Shown: positions 17,458-27,412 of the stretch, piece by piece | Layout: every line of letters starts with the position of its first letter | Numbering within the stretch: the stretch's first letter is position 1 | Source of the DNA: Sphingobacteriaceae bacterium | Lineage (GTDB): Bacteria > Bacteroidota > Bacteroidia > Sphingobacteriales > Sphingobacteriaceae | Assembly (NCBI GenBank): GCA_947479815.1 | Contig: CANKAT010000001.1 | Coordinates: 1 to 64,000 of the forward strand | Reading direction: 5' to 3' | DNA length: 64,000 bases | Made by a program: the position numbers and the translations under genes | The notes under the pieces: generated by a model | What the model saw: only the letters and a program-made list of their open reading frames with translations | Databases searched by the model: none | Told to the model about the DNA's origin: nothing

Positions 17458-19188
17458 ATGTTTAAAGTCAAATTCAATTTCCTACCCTCCAAAAAAATCA
17501 ACTTCCTATTCGCAGTTTTATTGATTTGGGGTAACCATCAGGTATTCAGCCAAACTGCTCAATTGTACGACATCGTTGTTTATGGTGGTACATCTGCAGG
17601 TATATCTTCGGCAATTCAAAGCTCAAGATTGGGTAAAAAAGTGATTTTGATAGAGCCAACGAATAGGATCGGCGGGTTAACAACCGGTGGATTAGGACAG
17701 ACAGATATTGGAAATAAGCAGGCTATTGGTGGAATATCCAGAGAGTTTTATCAAAATGTAAAAAGCTATTACCAAAAACCGGAAAACTGGAACTGGCAAA
17801 AACGGGAAACATATCGCGATGGCGGACAAACCACGTCTGCATCGAATGAAGATGCCATGTGGACCTTTGAACCATCGGCAGCACTGAAGATTTATAAAGA
17901 CATGCTCAGCAAGGAGAAAAATATTACCCTAGTTTATTCTCAGCGCTTAAACCGGAAAACAGGTGTTAAAAAAACTGCCGGAAAAATATCATCCATTCAA
18001 ATGGAAAGCGGTCAGATCTATACAGGCAAAATGTTCATTGACGCCACCTATGAGGGCGATCTAATGGCAGCGGCAGGCATTAGCTATACGGTTGGGCGTG
18101 AGTCAAATGCACAGTATGGAGAATCTTTGAATGGCATTCAGGCCAATAAAGTAAGTTTAACACTCCGCAAAACGATTTCCATGAACGGTGCGTATCATAA
18201 TTTTATTGATGGCGTTGATCCATACATCAAAAAGGGAGATCCAAAAAGCGGTTTACTGCCCTTTATCAATCCCGGAAAACCGGGTGTTGATGGCAAGGGT
18301 GATAACAAAATACAAGCCTATTGCTACCGGATGACTTTAACCAATCACCCCGACAATCGGATTTTGTTCAGTAAGCCTGCAGGCTATAAAGAACTAGATT
18401 ATGAATTACTACTCCGGAATTATGAAGCTGCTGAAGGACCGGTAGAAAAAATGTATGAATATGGTGATCCACTGGTACCATGGATCAATTCAGACATGCC
18501 TAACCGTAAAACAGATACCAATAACCAAAAAGGTTTTTCTACAGATTTCATTGGTCAGAATTATACCTACCCAGAAGCAACGTATGAGGAACGTGAGAAG
18601 ATGGCTCAGCGACACAAACAGTATCAGCAGGGTTTAATGTGGACGCTTGCTTATCATCCCCGCATCCCTGCTAAAGTTAGAGCAGCTGTTTCTCAATGGG
18701 GAACTTGTAAAGATGAATATGAAAGTAAAGATGGATGGCAATCCCAATTATACATCCGTGAAGCAAGGCGCATGATCAGTGAATATGTAATGACTCAAAA
18801 AAACTGTGAGAAGTTGGAGGTGGTTCAAGATCCTGTTGGCATGGGCGCTTACGGAATGGACTCTCACAACATCCAGCGATACGTTGATGTGAATGGCTAT
18901 GTTAAAAATGAAGGCAATGTGGAAGCACATGTAGCCAGTCCATTTCCGGTAAGTTACCGCAGCATTGTACCTAAAAAATCGGAAGCCAGTAACCTTTTTG
19001 TTCCGGTTTGTATCTCTGCTACGCATATTGCCTTTGGATCAATTCGGATGGAGCCTGTTTTCATGGTTTTAGGACAATCGGCAGCGATTGCCGCATCCAT
19101 GGCGATTGATAATAATTATGCCATTCAGGATATTCCCTACAAAGAATTGGAAACTCATTTGCTGAAAAACAAACAAGTTCTTCAGTAG
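17458..19188 (+). CDS. FAD-dependent oxidoreductase (FAD_oxidored / PF12831 type)
   Basis: Signal peptide then 'DIVVYGGTSAGISSAIQSSRLGKKVILIEPTNRIGGLTTGGLGQTD' dinucleotide-binding motif. Confidence 0.88.
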   Translation: MFKVKFNFLPSKKINFLFAVLLIWGNHQVFSQTAQLYDIVVYGGTSAGISSAIQSSRLGKKVILIEPTNRIGGLTTGGLGQTDIGNKQAIGGISREFYQNVKSYYQKPENWNWQKRETYRDGGQTTSASNEDAMWTFEPSAALKIYKDMLSKEKNITLVYSQRLNRKTGVKKTAGKISSIQMESGQIYTGKMFIDATYEGDLMAAAGISYTVGRESNAQYGESLNGIQANKVSLTLRKTISMNGAYHNFIDGVDPYIKKGDPKSGLLPFINPGKPGVDGKGDNKIQAYCYRMTLTNHPDNRILFSKPAGYKELDYELLLRNYEAAEGPVEKMYEYGDPLVPWINSDMPNRKTDTNNQKGFSTDFIGQNYTYPEATYEEREKMAQRHKQYQQGLMWTLAYHPRIPAKVRAAVSQWGTCKDEYESKDGWQSQLYIREARRMISEYVMTQKNCEKLEVVQDPVGMGAYGMDSHNIQRYVDVNGYVKNEGNVEAHVASPFPVSYRSIVPKKSEASNLFVPVCISATHIAFGSIRMEPVFMVLGQSAAIAASMAIDNNYAIQDIPYKELETHLLKNKQVLQ

Positions 19189-19533
19189 AAAATTAGGTAT
19201 TCCGAAAAATTTCAGTAAAACAAATTATAGCAGCGGTAATACGGTTTGCGTTAACGATGGTAGCGGCATCCTTTTTGGCTATTTGAGGCCAAAAAGATAG
19301 AGCGGACAGCGTGTTTAAACGCCCAAATAAATCTCATCTATCCGCTTTGCTGAAAAACAAACAAGTTCTTCAGTAGAAAATTAGGTATCTCGGAAAATTT
19401 CAGTAAAACAAATTATAGCAGCGGTAATACGATTTGCGTTAACGATGGCAGCGGCATCCTTTTTGGCTATTTGAGCCCAAAAAGATAGAGCGGACAGCGT
19501 GTTTAAACGCCCAAATAAATCTTATCTGAATTC
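19158..19533. repeat. 188-bp tandem duplication (2 copies)
   Basis: 'tttgctgaaaaacaaacaagttcttcagtagaaaattaggtat...' begins at 19158 and again at 19346; copies differ at a few positions. Confidence 0.92.
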
Positions 19534-19571
19534 ATTGATCCGCATGAATAAACCTGGTTGAAATCGTTTAA

Positions 19572-20228
19572 TTACTTATCCTGCTCTTCTGAAAATCTGA
19601 AATTCTTTTTCATCGATTTAAGGTGATGATCATTCACTTGCTTTTTCAGATTTTCCAGATTGAAGTTTTGATTGGTGCCACAATCTAGCATATTGAAATA
19701 AATAGAAGGTTTAAGGCTCTCTAAATATTCGGGGATATTGCTACTCCAAATCAGTTGGCAATTACCTTTAATCTTTGGAACTAGTTGAGATAGTCCATCT
19801 TTAAAAACAATCTCTCTGACATGGCTTGACTCCAGATTACCTTGAGGATAAAAAAGCAATAAATTACCCGGAACCGACAATATTTCTGCGGCATAGTCCA
19901 GACTTTCATTGACAGAACGGCCATAAGGCGCAATAGAGAATGCACCAAAATACCTAGACCATTTGTTCTTTTGTATTTGCTTTTTTAGGCTCATAATATA
20001 AGTGCATTTTACGGTATCCTCTTTATAAATTGCATGTAAACCCAAATAACTGGCAAGTACCGTATCCCAGAAACTAAAATGATTGCACATTAATAAATAA
20101 GAATGACCGGGTTTAATATCTATTGGATAGATGACCATTTTATTGAAGCGTCTCCTAACTAATTTTGTAAGGAGCATAAAACTCCATAAGAGCAATTTTT
20201 GGGGAAGTGGTTTGGCCTTGATAATCAT
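19572..20228 (-). CDS. lysophospholipid/1-acylglycerol-3-phosphate acyltransferase-like (PlsC family)
   Basis: HX4D motif in 'MCNHFSFWDTVLASY'; 'FYPQGNLESSH'. Confidence 0.8.
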   Translation of the reverse strand: MIIKAKPLPQKLLLWSFMLLTKLVRRRFNKMVIYPIDIKPGHSYLLMCNHFSFWDTVLASYLGLHAIYKEDTVKCTYIMSLKKQIQKNKWSRYFGAFSIAPYGRSVNESLDYAAEILSVPGNLLLFYPQGNLESSHVREIVFKDGLSQLVPKIKGNCQLIWSSNIPEYLESLKPSIYFNMLDCGTNQNFNLENLKKQVNDHHLKSMKKNFRFSEEQDK

Positions 20229-21046
20229 GCTAATATCGCTGATAGGGTATCTGCAAAATTCTTGTTGATCAACTCATGGTTTTCATCTAAAACGATCACC
20301 TCTGCTGATTTTAATTTTGGTATTAAGTAGTTACCTATTTTCTGTGGATACATTTTATCTCGTTTACCAAATACAAATATGCTTTTTACCTGATGCTGCA
20401 GCAGACCTTGCTCTAGCCTGACAAAATCTGTATCCAGAAAACGAAGATAGGTAAGTGAGGCATAAAAATTAAATCTGAGCTCCCGGGTACCAATCTCTTT
20501 CAGTAAAATTTCATGACTTTTTGAATCGATAAGCCTCAGTTTCCTGTAAAAATCAAGAAAATGAAGTATGGCTTTATCGCTAAGGGCCAGCTGTTCAAGA
20601 ATCTTATTGCCAAGCTTATTGGTGCTAAAAAAACGGACCAACACTCCCGGATTCAATGCTGACGGAGCGGCAACGATATACTCATCGATCCGTTGAGCAA
20701 GTTGCTCTGCAATAGCAGTTGCATAGTGAGTACCCATTGAATATCCAATCACAGAAAATTGCCCAATATTTTCATAAGCACAGAACTGTATGAAAAGTTC
20801 AGCCAGCTCCTTCTTGCTGATGCCACGTTTGATGTGTTTAAGGCTTTGATCAACCAGCTTCGTTTCCTTATGAAAGAAAAGATCAAACCCGTAAAAAGTA
20901 TATTTTGCACCTAACTTATCTTCCAGTATCCTGAATTGCTTTCCGTGCATACCATAGCCATGAAAACATAACATCGCATTTGGGCCAGTACCATATTTAT
21001 AGTAATGGAGCTTTACGAGTGAATTCTCAAAATAATGATTCGTCAT
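20225..21046 (-). CDS. alpha/beta hydrolase
   Basis: 'AMLCFHGYGMHGKQF' oxyanion region and 'VIGYSMGTHYA' nucleophile elbow (GXSXG). Confidence 0.85.
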   Translation of the reverse strand: MTNHYFENSLVKLHYYKYGTGPNAMLCFHGYGMHGKQFRILEDKLGAKYTFYGFDLFFHKETKLVDQSLKHIKRGISKKELAELFIQFCAYENIGQFSVIGYSMGTHYATAIAEQLAQRIDEYIVAAPSALNPGVLVRFFSTNKLGNKILEQLALSDKAILHFLDFYRKLRLIDSKSHEILLKEIGTRELRFNFYASLTYLRFLDTDFVRLEQGLLQHQVKSIFVFGKRDKMYPQKIGNYLIPKLKSAEVIVLDENHELINKNFADTLSAILA

Positions 21047-21451
21047 TTATTTAACAGGCATTAAAAGTGCAATAGCCCATGCATATTCGCCATCATGGGA
21101 AATAGATAAACTAATACTATAATTCTTTTGTTGCCCATGGATGGTTGCTGTTGGCTTGCCGGCAATCTTTTCCCGGGTTATTTCAATCTTTTTCCATGAG
21201 ATGGCAGCAGCGTCAAATTGCTTCAAAGCTTTGTAAACGGCTTCTTTTGCTGCCCATGTTGAGGCATATCGAATTATAGAGTCGTCAAAAAGCTCACAAT
21301 AAGCTAATTCCTTTGCTGTATAAACCTTTCTTTTGAATTCTTCTGTCAGTGACTCCTCAAAATCAGGGATAAAAACAAGATCATTCCCCACAAAAGTTTG
21401 CCCTTGTATGATTAAATCATCCGGAATATTCAATAGTTCATTCTTCATCAT
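21047..21451 (-). CDS. 4'-phosphopantetheinyl transferase, AcpS-like
   Basis: 'VGNDLVFIPDFEESL' and 'TWAAKEAVYKAL' motifs; probable start at 21451/21448 rather than the ORF-track start 21568. Confidence 0.8.
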   Translation of the reverse strand: MMKNELLNIPDDLIIQGQTFVGNDLVFIPDFEESLTEEFKRKVYTAKELAYCELFDDSIIRYASTWAAKEAVYKALKQFDAAAISWKKIEITREKIAGKPTATIHGQQKNYSISLSISHDGEYAWAIALLMPVK

Positions 21452-22250
21452 TTGGCACTCCCATGATATTGAATCCGCCATCAACAAAATGAAGGTTACC
21501 GGTAACTTTTGTAGAAAGGTCAGAAAAGTAATAAAGTGCTGCATTCCCAACATCGCCTGCGCTAACATTACCCAGCGGAGCGGCCAGCTTGCCTAGCTTT
21601 CTTAACCTGCGTATACCACTTACAGCTCCAGATGAGGTAGTCATGATCAATCCAGCTGATAGTGCATTTACACGTATATTCTGCCCCCTGAAATAGTCGG
21701 CAAGATAAAGTACTATATTTTCTAATGCTGCTTTATTGATTCCCATGCCGGCATAACCTGAAAAAACGCGTTGGGATGCATTATAAGTAAGTGTTAAGAT
21801 AGAGGCGTTCTTAGCCAATAGCTCTTTGGCAGATCGGCAAATTCGGATTAATGAATAAGCACTAATGTTAAAAGAGTCCACCAGATCTTCAAATGGAATG
21901 TCGAGATACGAAGGTGCAGGCTCAGTGCTTCCCGGAAGGCTGTAGCACAATACCTTCTGATTACCATAGGCCACCCCATGTAAAATATAGTTTATTGGCC
22001 CCATTCCCTGGTATACCTTACTAAGAAACTGATCTATTTGCTCTGAGCTCCTTACATCTACCTGAGATGCATAATTACTATCCATTCCATTCTTAACCAT
22101 CAGGGCCAGAACCTCATCTTTTGTGTCTTCCACATAGCTCAATGCTACTTTACACCCCGACAAGTGGAGCTTCAGGGCTATATCCCAGGCTATAGAGCTA
22201 TCATTTCTGACTCCAAATACCACCGCAACTTTGTTTTTATTATTAATCAT
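21438..22250 (-). CDS. enoyl-ACP reductase-like SDR (FabI family)
   Basis: 'VAVVFGVRNDSSIAWDIALKLHLSGCKVALSY' and 'LTYNASQRVFSGYAGMGINKAALE' match the FabI cofactor and Tyr/Lys catalytic regions. Confidence 0.85.
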   Translation of the reverse strand: MINNKNKVAVVFGVRNDSSIAWDIALKLHLSGCKVALSYVEDTKDEVLALMVKNGMDSNYASQVDVRSSEQIDQFLSKVYQGMGPINYILHGVAYGNQKVLCYSLPGSTEPAPSYLDIPFEDLVDSFNISAYSLIRICRSAKELLAKNASILTLTYNASQRVFSGYAGMGINKAALENIVLYLADYFRGQNIRVNALSAGLIMTTSSGAVSGIRRLRKLGKLAAPLGNVSAGDVGNAALYYFSDLSTKVTGNLHFVDGGFNIMGVPNDEE

Positions 22251-23599
22251 TAATAATCGTTTGATATGGACATTGCACTATTCGTACCTCCGAAACCATA
22301 ATTAAGGCAAGTAATATGATTAATCTCTTTGGCAAAAGCCTGCTGAGGGATCAAGTCCCGGTAAGCTTCAAGGGGTTTCATGGGTCCATTCCAGTTTGGG
22401 CCCGTTTGAAAGTTCTCCAATTCAGGATTCAGGTTTGTAGAATTCAGGCAAGGAAGAACCATCTGATTTTCAAGCATCAGAATGGAAGAAATTAACTCAA
22501 CAGCCCCTGCAGCGCCAAGCATATGTCCAAACTGTGATTTAGGAGCACTTACATGGTAACCCGTTTCACCTAAAGTATCTACAACACTTAACAGTTCGAT
22601 CGAATCGCCGGTAGGTGTTGAAGTTCCATGAACCTTTACAACATCAGGCCTATGACCCGTTTCCTGGAGCAAGCCTTTCCATAGCCGCTGTTGTCCGGCA
22701 AAAGATGGATAGAACATATCTCCGTCGCCATCAGAATTATTAAAATAGGTATCGATAACAGCCAAGATCTTTGCACCTCTAGACTTGGCCATTTCATATT
22801 CTTCAAGGGCAACAATGCCACCACCGAATGAGCAGACAAAGCCATTTCTGTTTTTATCAAAGGGGCGTGAGCTTTCTTGCGGGCTAAATCCTCTGCTCAG
22901 CACTTGCATGGCATCGAATCCAATAAATGTTTCCAGGGCAGTTCCTTCTACTCCACCTGCAATTGCACGATCCTGAAGACCATACTTAATCAGGCGATAA
23001 GCATGTCCAATATTCCCTAAGCCGGTTGCACAGGCAGAACCTATAGATTCAGAAACCCCTTTATTTTTGATCAAGCAAGATACATTGGCAGCTTCACGAA
23101 AAATCATGGTACGATCTACTGTATGCCCTCCTCCTTGCCTTGATTTAGCACCTAGCTCAAAGAACGTATGCCACGCATTTCTAAGAATTATGTTTCCAGC
23201 ACTTCCGGAGCTTATCACAACGGCTGTTTGCTCAGATTCGGTCTCAGCTGTGGTCCAGTTTGCCATTTTAATGGCATCCAGGGTATTCAACATGGCCCAG
23301 ATACTGCCAATGTCTGCTGTTGCAAGATTCCCATCGGGGATCCTGCTTAATTTATCGATATAGGTATCAGGATAATTTTGAAAGATGGTTGACCAAACAA
23401 CTTCTAAGCCTGCTTCCTCTTCTGTAATATAGCCAGAAACAGTAGATCTGACTTTCTTTCCATGGGAAAGAGCTTGATCCCATTCTCTGATCAGACTTTG
23501 ATTACTGAATAGTTTTTGGTTGAAGTCGGCAAGATCTGTACAGTTCGGAAAAATTCCTCCCATACCCACTATTGCCACTTTTCTTCCTTTCAACTGCAT
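22250..23599 (-). CDS. beta-ketoacyl-ACP synthase (FabF/KAS II-like)
   Basis: Cys-His-His triad contexts: 'SIGSACATG', 'VHGTSTPTGD', 'KSQFGHMLGAAG'. Confidence 0.9.
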   Translation of the reverse strand: MQLKGRKVAIVGMGGIFPNCTDLADFNQKLFSNQSLIREWDQALSHGKKVRSTVSGYITEEEAGLEVVWSTIFQNYPDTYIDKLSRIPDGNLATADIGSIWAMLNTLDAIKMANWTTAETESEQTAVVISSGSAGNIILRNAWHTFFELGAKSRQGGGHTVDRTMIFREAANVSCLIKNKGVSESIGSACATGLGNIGHAYRLIKYGLQDRAIAGGVEGTALETFIGFDAMQVLSRGFSPQESSRPFDKNRNGFVCSFGGGIVALEEYEMAKSRGAKILAVIDTYFNNSDGDGDMFYPSFAGQQRLWKGLLQETGHRPDVVKVHGTSTPTGDSIELLSVVDTLGETGYHVSAPKSQFGHMLGAAGAVELISSILMLENQMVLPCLNSTNLNPELENFQTGPNWNGPMKPLEAYRDLIPQQAFAKEINHITCLNYGFGGTNSAMSISNDY

Positions 23600-23601
23600 G
23601 A

Positions 23602-23862
23602 TCAGCCTTTTTCCTGCGTTTTAATGATCAGATTCACAGTATCCCTTACTTTAGAGCCTAAATCATCAATATCATCGTCATCAAACTCTAAATTGAATTT
23701 TTGCTCAATTTTTGCAACAATATTGATCATTTCTGTAGATGGTGTTTTCAAATCTGCAATAAAGTCTGTTTCTTCAGTCACAGAATTCAACTTTTCTTGA
23801 TTTACTGTTCTTACAGTTCTTAATATCTCAACTAAACCATCAATAATCTCTTGTCTTTCCAT
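23602..23862 (-). CDS. acyl carrier protein
   Basis: 86 aa, phosphopantetheine-site-like 'FIADLKTPSTEMINIVAKIEQKFNLEFDDDDI'; the DSL motif appears as 'TPSTEM'. Confidence 0.8.
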   Translation of the reverse strand: MERQEIIDGLVEILRTVRTVNQEKLNSVTEETDFIADLKTPSTEMINIVAKIEQKFNLEFDDDDIDDLGSKVRDTVNLIIKTQEKG

Positions 23863-24434
23863 TAAATTTTAATTTGATTCAATCGTTCTTTTTTTATTCC
23901 TCTTCCCGTAATATCGAATAATTCAGCTACCAGTGTAAAATCTGTGCTAAGATCGTATTCCATTAGCTGCTTTTCGGTGAAATGAAGAAAATATTCATCT
24001 AAATCAAGGCCCTTGGCAACTTTATAAATTCTCCCATCAGAAACCATTTGCCGGAACTTACAAAACTTGATGTAACCAATATTAATAAAGGTATCTCCTT
24101 CCTCCAAATAATTGTGAAAAATTACTTGTCCGATACTGATGAACCGAGGGAAAAATTTTGCGCCTAATTCTAAGGGCTCAAGGCCTTCTTTCTTGCACTC
24201 CAGAAAGCCATTGCACGATCCAGCTATTGCCTGTGCGCAGGATTCTATTTGATCTACCCCTCTGAAAAGACCAAAATGATCTACCACATCCCTACTTTTT
24301 GGAGTATAGCTCGCTACAATACCAATATTAGGAGAATGCCAATGGTATTTATCGAGCAACAATTTTGTAGGGCCATGATGTATCATCAAATCCTTGGGGT
24401 GAACACCAGTAAGATTTTCCTTATCCAATATCAT
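23862..24434 (-). CDS. hotdog-fold 3-hydroxyacyl-ACP dehydratase-like protein
   Basis: 'VVDHFGLFRGVDQIESCAQAIAGSCNGF' aligns with the FabZ/FabA His...Glu active-site region. Confidence 0.7.
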   Translation of the reverse strand: MILDKENLTGVHPKDLMIHHGPTKLLLDKYHWHSPNIGIVASYTPKSRDVVDHFGLFRGVDQIESCAQAIAGSCNGFLECKKEGLEPLELGAKFFPRFISIGQVIFHNYLEEGDTFINIGYIKFCKFRQMVSDGRIYKVAKGLDLDEYFLHFTEKQLMEYDLSTDFTLVAELFDITGRGIKKERLNQIKI

Positions 24435-25168
24435 CGCATACCCCCATTAATTTGAATATTGGTGCTATTTATATAGGATGCCTTATCTGAAAGGAGAAAG
24501 GAAATAGCTTCAGCAATATCCTCTGCTTTACCGAACCGCTTGGAGGGTATCTTTTGCAAATACTTATCCTTTTCTGCCTGCGGGATGGCATCGGTCATGT
24601 CTGTTTCAATATAGCCTGGAGATACACTCAATACCCTGATCTGATGCTCCTGATTTAAAGCTGCAGCCTCTTGTGCCAATGATTTAGACAAAGCAACTAA
24701 ACCGGCTTTAGTGGCTGCATAAACCGACTGAAAGTCATTTCCTGTCTCACCAACGCATGAACTAATATTGATAATTACTCCGCATTTACTAAGTGTGAAA
24801 ATTTTCATGGCAGTTTTACAAATCATGATAGGAGCCTTCAGGTTCACATTCAGCATCCTGTCAATTTCATGCTCTGGCTGAAAGATCAGCGATTTATCTA
24901 AGGTAATTCCTGCATTATTGATTACCCCATAGAGCGAATCTCCATGCTCCTTCTTAAGCTTTTTGCAAAAATCAGATAGCTGAACCGGATCAGAAAAGTC
25001 GGCATATAACGCATAATTCCCTTCTCCAATTGATTTAATATTACCTTCTTTAGAAGCATGAAGAATGAGCGTATATTCTTCAGAAAGTTTTTTGGAAATC
25101 GCTAAACCTAAACCTCTCCCAGCGCCTGTTATTAATATCTTTCTCTTCTGCTTAGCTATACTACTCAA
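24431..25168 (-). CDS. 3-oxoacyl-ACP reductase-like SDR (FabG family)
   Basis: 'KILITGAGRGLGLAISKKL', 'NNAGITLDKSL', 'YAATKAGLVALSKSLA', 'INGGMR'. Confidence 0.9.
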   Translation of the reverse strand: MSSIAKQKRKILITGAGRGLGLAISKKLSEEYTLILHASKEGNIKSIGEGNYALYADFSDPVQLSDFCKKLKKEHGDSLYGVINNAGITLDKSLIFQPEHEIDRMLNVNLKAPIMICKTAMKIFTLSKCGVIINISSCVGETGNDFQSVYAATKAGLVALSKSLAQEAAALNQEHQIRVLSVSPGYIETDMTDAIPQAEKDKYLQKIPSKRFGKAEDIAEAISFLLSDKASYINSTNIQINGGMR

Positions 25169-25429
25169 AACTATCTAGGTTAACGTGTATTAACAAATTT
25201 GCGCATAATTATAATAATAGGCAATATATAATACAAATCAGAACCTTTATAATACGGAGAATACCAATTTGAAGATATGAAAAGCTTGAGTGATCCCTTA
25301 AAAAATCTGAGTGATAGAGTTATGGATTAGGCTTTGAACATTAATTGAGAAAAAAGGCGTTACGGAATTGAAAATTAAATTAAATTACAATTGAAATTGT
25401 TCACCTATAATTTTATTCAAAATCATCTA

Positions 25430-26812
25430 ATGAAGCATTTTTTATCTTCAATACTCCTTTTTTCTCTTCTCATTTTATCCAAGCCCGCAAGTGCAGGTAA
25501 AAATAATGAGGGCGAAACCTGGAAAGCCGGCGTTGCCAGTGTGATCATCACACCAGTAGAATCTATATGGATGGCCGGATTTGCCCATCGCACAAGTCCG
25601 GCAAGCGGAAAACTTCATGACCTTTGGGTAAAAGCCTTAGCCATTGAAGATGCTTCTGGAAAACAGGCAGTACTCCTCACATCCGATCTTTCGGGCATTC
25701 CAAAGAGTATTTCTGACTCTATCAGGAACCGAATAGAAAGAAAATTTAAATTATCAAGAAGTCAGATCATTTTCAATACCTCGCATACGCATTCTGGTCC
25801 GGTATTGGTTGATGCACTTTGGGATTTATACCCGCTTGATTCTGAACAAAAATCAAGAATAACAAGCTATACCAAAGCGTTGGAAATAAAGATTGAATCT
25901 GTGGTCAGGAAAGCACTGGCTTCCATGAAACCGGTAGATATCTCTTCACAAAATGGTATCACCCGATTTGCGGTTAACAGACGCAATAATATTGAAAGCG
26001 CAATAACTGCTCAAACTGATTTAAAAGGCCCTAGCGATTATGCCGTGCCGGTTATCAAGCTGAGCGACAAAAAAGGAAAGATTATTGCTTTAGTATTTGG
26101 ATATGCTTGCCACAATACTGTTCTTCATGGATATGAATGGTCGGGCGATTATGCCGGTTATGCACAGATTGCGCTAGAAAAAGCACACCCCGGTGCCACA
26201 GCGATGTTTTTTCAGGGCTGTGGTGGTAACCAAAATGCATTACCCAGAAAATCTGTCCCACTGGCAACACAATATGGAAAGGAACTTGCCCTTGCGGTAG
26301 ATGCTGTGTTGGAAGCAGACATGAACCTTCTTGAACCCAAATTGAGCACTGCCTATTCAGAGGTTAAGCTTGAGCTAGAAAAGGCACCAAGCAAAGAAGA
26401 ACTTTTGGCCATCGCTGCCAAAGAAACTAGTTACATCAAGAACTGGGCACTGAACATGATCAAAAAAACGGATAAGGGCGAAACCTTCATTAGCACATAC
26501 CCCTATCCTGTTCAGTTTTGGCAACTTGGGAATCAGTCGGTGGTAGCCCTGGGAGGTGAGCCGGTTGTGGATTATGCCCTCAACTTAAAAAAGATTTTTG
26601 GCCCTGATTTATTTGTCATGGGATACTCGAACGATGTAATGGCTTATATTCCAACGGCAGAAATAATACGTGAAGGCGGCTATGAAGGTCATACTTCACA
26701 AATGGCCTTTGGAATGCCTGCAAAATGGAAGGAGTCCATTGAACCATTAATCATGAATGAAGTAATGACTTTAGCCAAAAAGCTCAGGATAGTAATTCCT
26801 GAATCAAAATGA
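25430..26812 (+). CDS. neutral/alkaline non-lysosomal ceramidase-like protein
   Basis: 'WKAGVASVIITPVESIWMAGFAHR', 'FNTSHTHSGPVLV', 'GYACHNTVLHGYEWSGDYAG', 'FFQGCGGNQNALPR'. Confidence 0.85.
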   Translation: MKHFLSSILLFSLLILSKPASAGKNNEGETWKAGVASVIITPVESIWMAGFAHRTSPASGKLHDLWVKALAIEDASGKQAVLLTSDLSGIPKSISDSIRNRIERKFKLSRSQIIFNTSHTHSGPVLVDALWDLYPLDSEQKSRITSYTKALEIKIESVVRKALASMKPVDISSQNGITRFAVNRRNNIESAITAQTDLKGPSDYAVPVIKLSDKKGKIIALVFGYACHNTVLHGYEWSGDYAGYAQIALEKAHPGATAMFFQGCGGNQNALPRKSVPLATQYGKELALAVDAVLEADMNLLEPKLSTAYSEVKLELEKAPSKEELLAIAAKETSYIKNWALNMIKKTDKGETFISTYPYPVQFWQLGNQSVVALGGEPVVDYALNLKKIFGPDLFVMGYSNDVMAYIPTAEIIREGGYEGHTSQMAFGMPAKWKESIEPLIMNEVMTLAKKLRIVIPESK

Positions 26813-26873
26813 TCTACTGGGGTCCTTATTTATTCCCTACAATTATATATATTTAGATATAACAACATTAACA

Positions 26874-27371
26874 ATGAAACGAAGAGAAATACTTAAAGGC
26901 CTAACCATTTTGCCTTTAGCAGGAGTTGCAGTAAATGCCATTGCTAATCAGGCACTTACGGAAGGAACAAAAGCTGAAAATTCGACAGCTGATGAATGGC
27001 TACCAAAGAAAGAACTCATTAAAACTCCCGCTGGATCCTGCCTTCGCTCAGGGCACTTGATATTTATCGGAGGTATTGGAGGCTGGTACGCCAACCAGAG
27101 AGCTGAACCTGGAGATATTAAAGTCCAGATTAGAAGTGTTCTAACCACCATGAAAGGAATTCTAGAAGGCGCCGGTTCTTCCATGTCAAACGTCCTGAAA
27201 ATTCAGATGACCGTGGCCGAACCCAACAAAAATATCCCAGCATTGAATGAAGCTTACAGTGAATTCTTTCCCGAAAATCCGCCTGTACGTTCTTATAGCG
27301 GATCCAAAACAAGCCAAATGGGTAGAGATGGCATCCTCTGCCAGGTTAGTTGTATTGCCTACGTAGATTAA
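26874..27371 (+). CDS. RidA family protein with Tat-like signal
   Basis: N-terminus 'MKRREILKGLTILPLAGVAVNA'; body 'LRSGHLIFIGGIGGW...GDIKVQIRSVLTTMKGILEGAGSSMSNVLKIQMTVAE' matches YjgF/YER057c/UK114. Confidence 0.85.
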   Translation: MKRREILKGLTILPLAGVAVNAIANQALTEGTKAENSTADEWLPKKELIKTPAGSCLRSGHLIFIGGIGGWYANQRAEPGDIKVQIRSVLTTMKGILEGAGSSMSNVLKIQMTVAEPNKNIPALNEAYSEFFPENPPVRSYSGSKTSQMGRDGILCQVSCIAYVD

Positions 27372-27412
27372 AAACGAACCTTAATTTTAATAAGAACCTA
27401 GAAATATATCAT

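Noticed and set aside
21452-21568. N-terminal extension of the PPTase ORF as given in the ORF track
   Set aside because: This part overlaps the upstream FabI-like gene in another frame; the motif-bearing protein begins at 'MMKNELLNIPDDL' (21451/21448).
22636-23800. Several ORFs overlapping the KAS/ACP genes in other frames
   Set aside because: Shadow ORFs; the KAS and ACP frames have clear family motifs and the alternatives have none.
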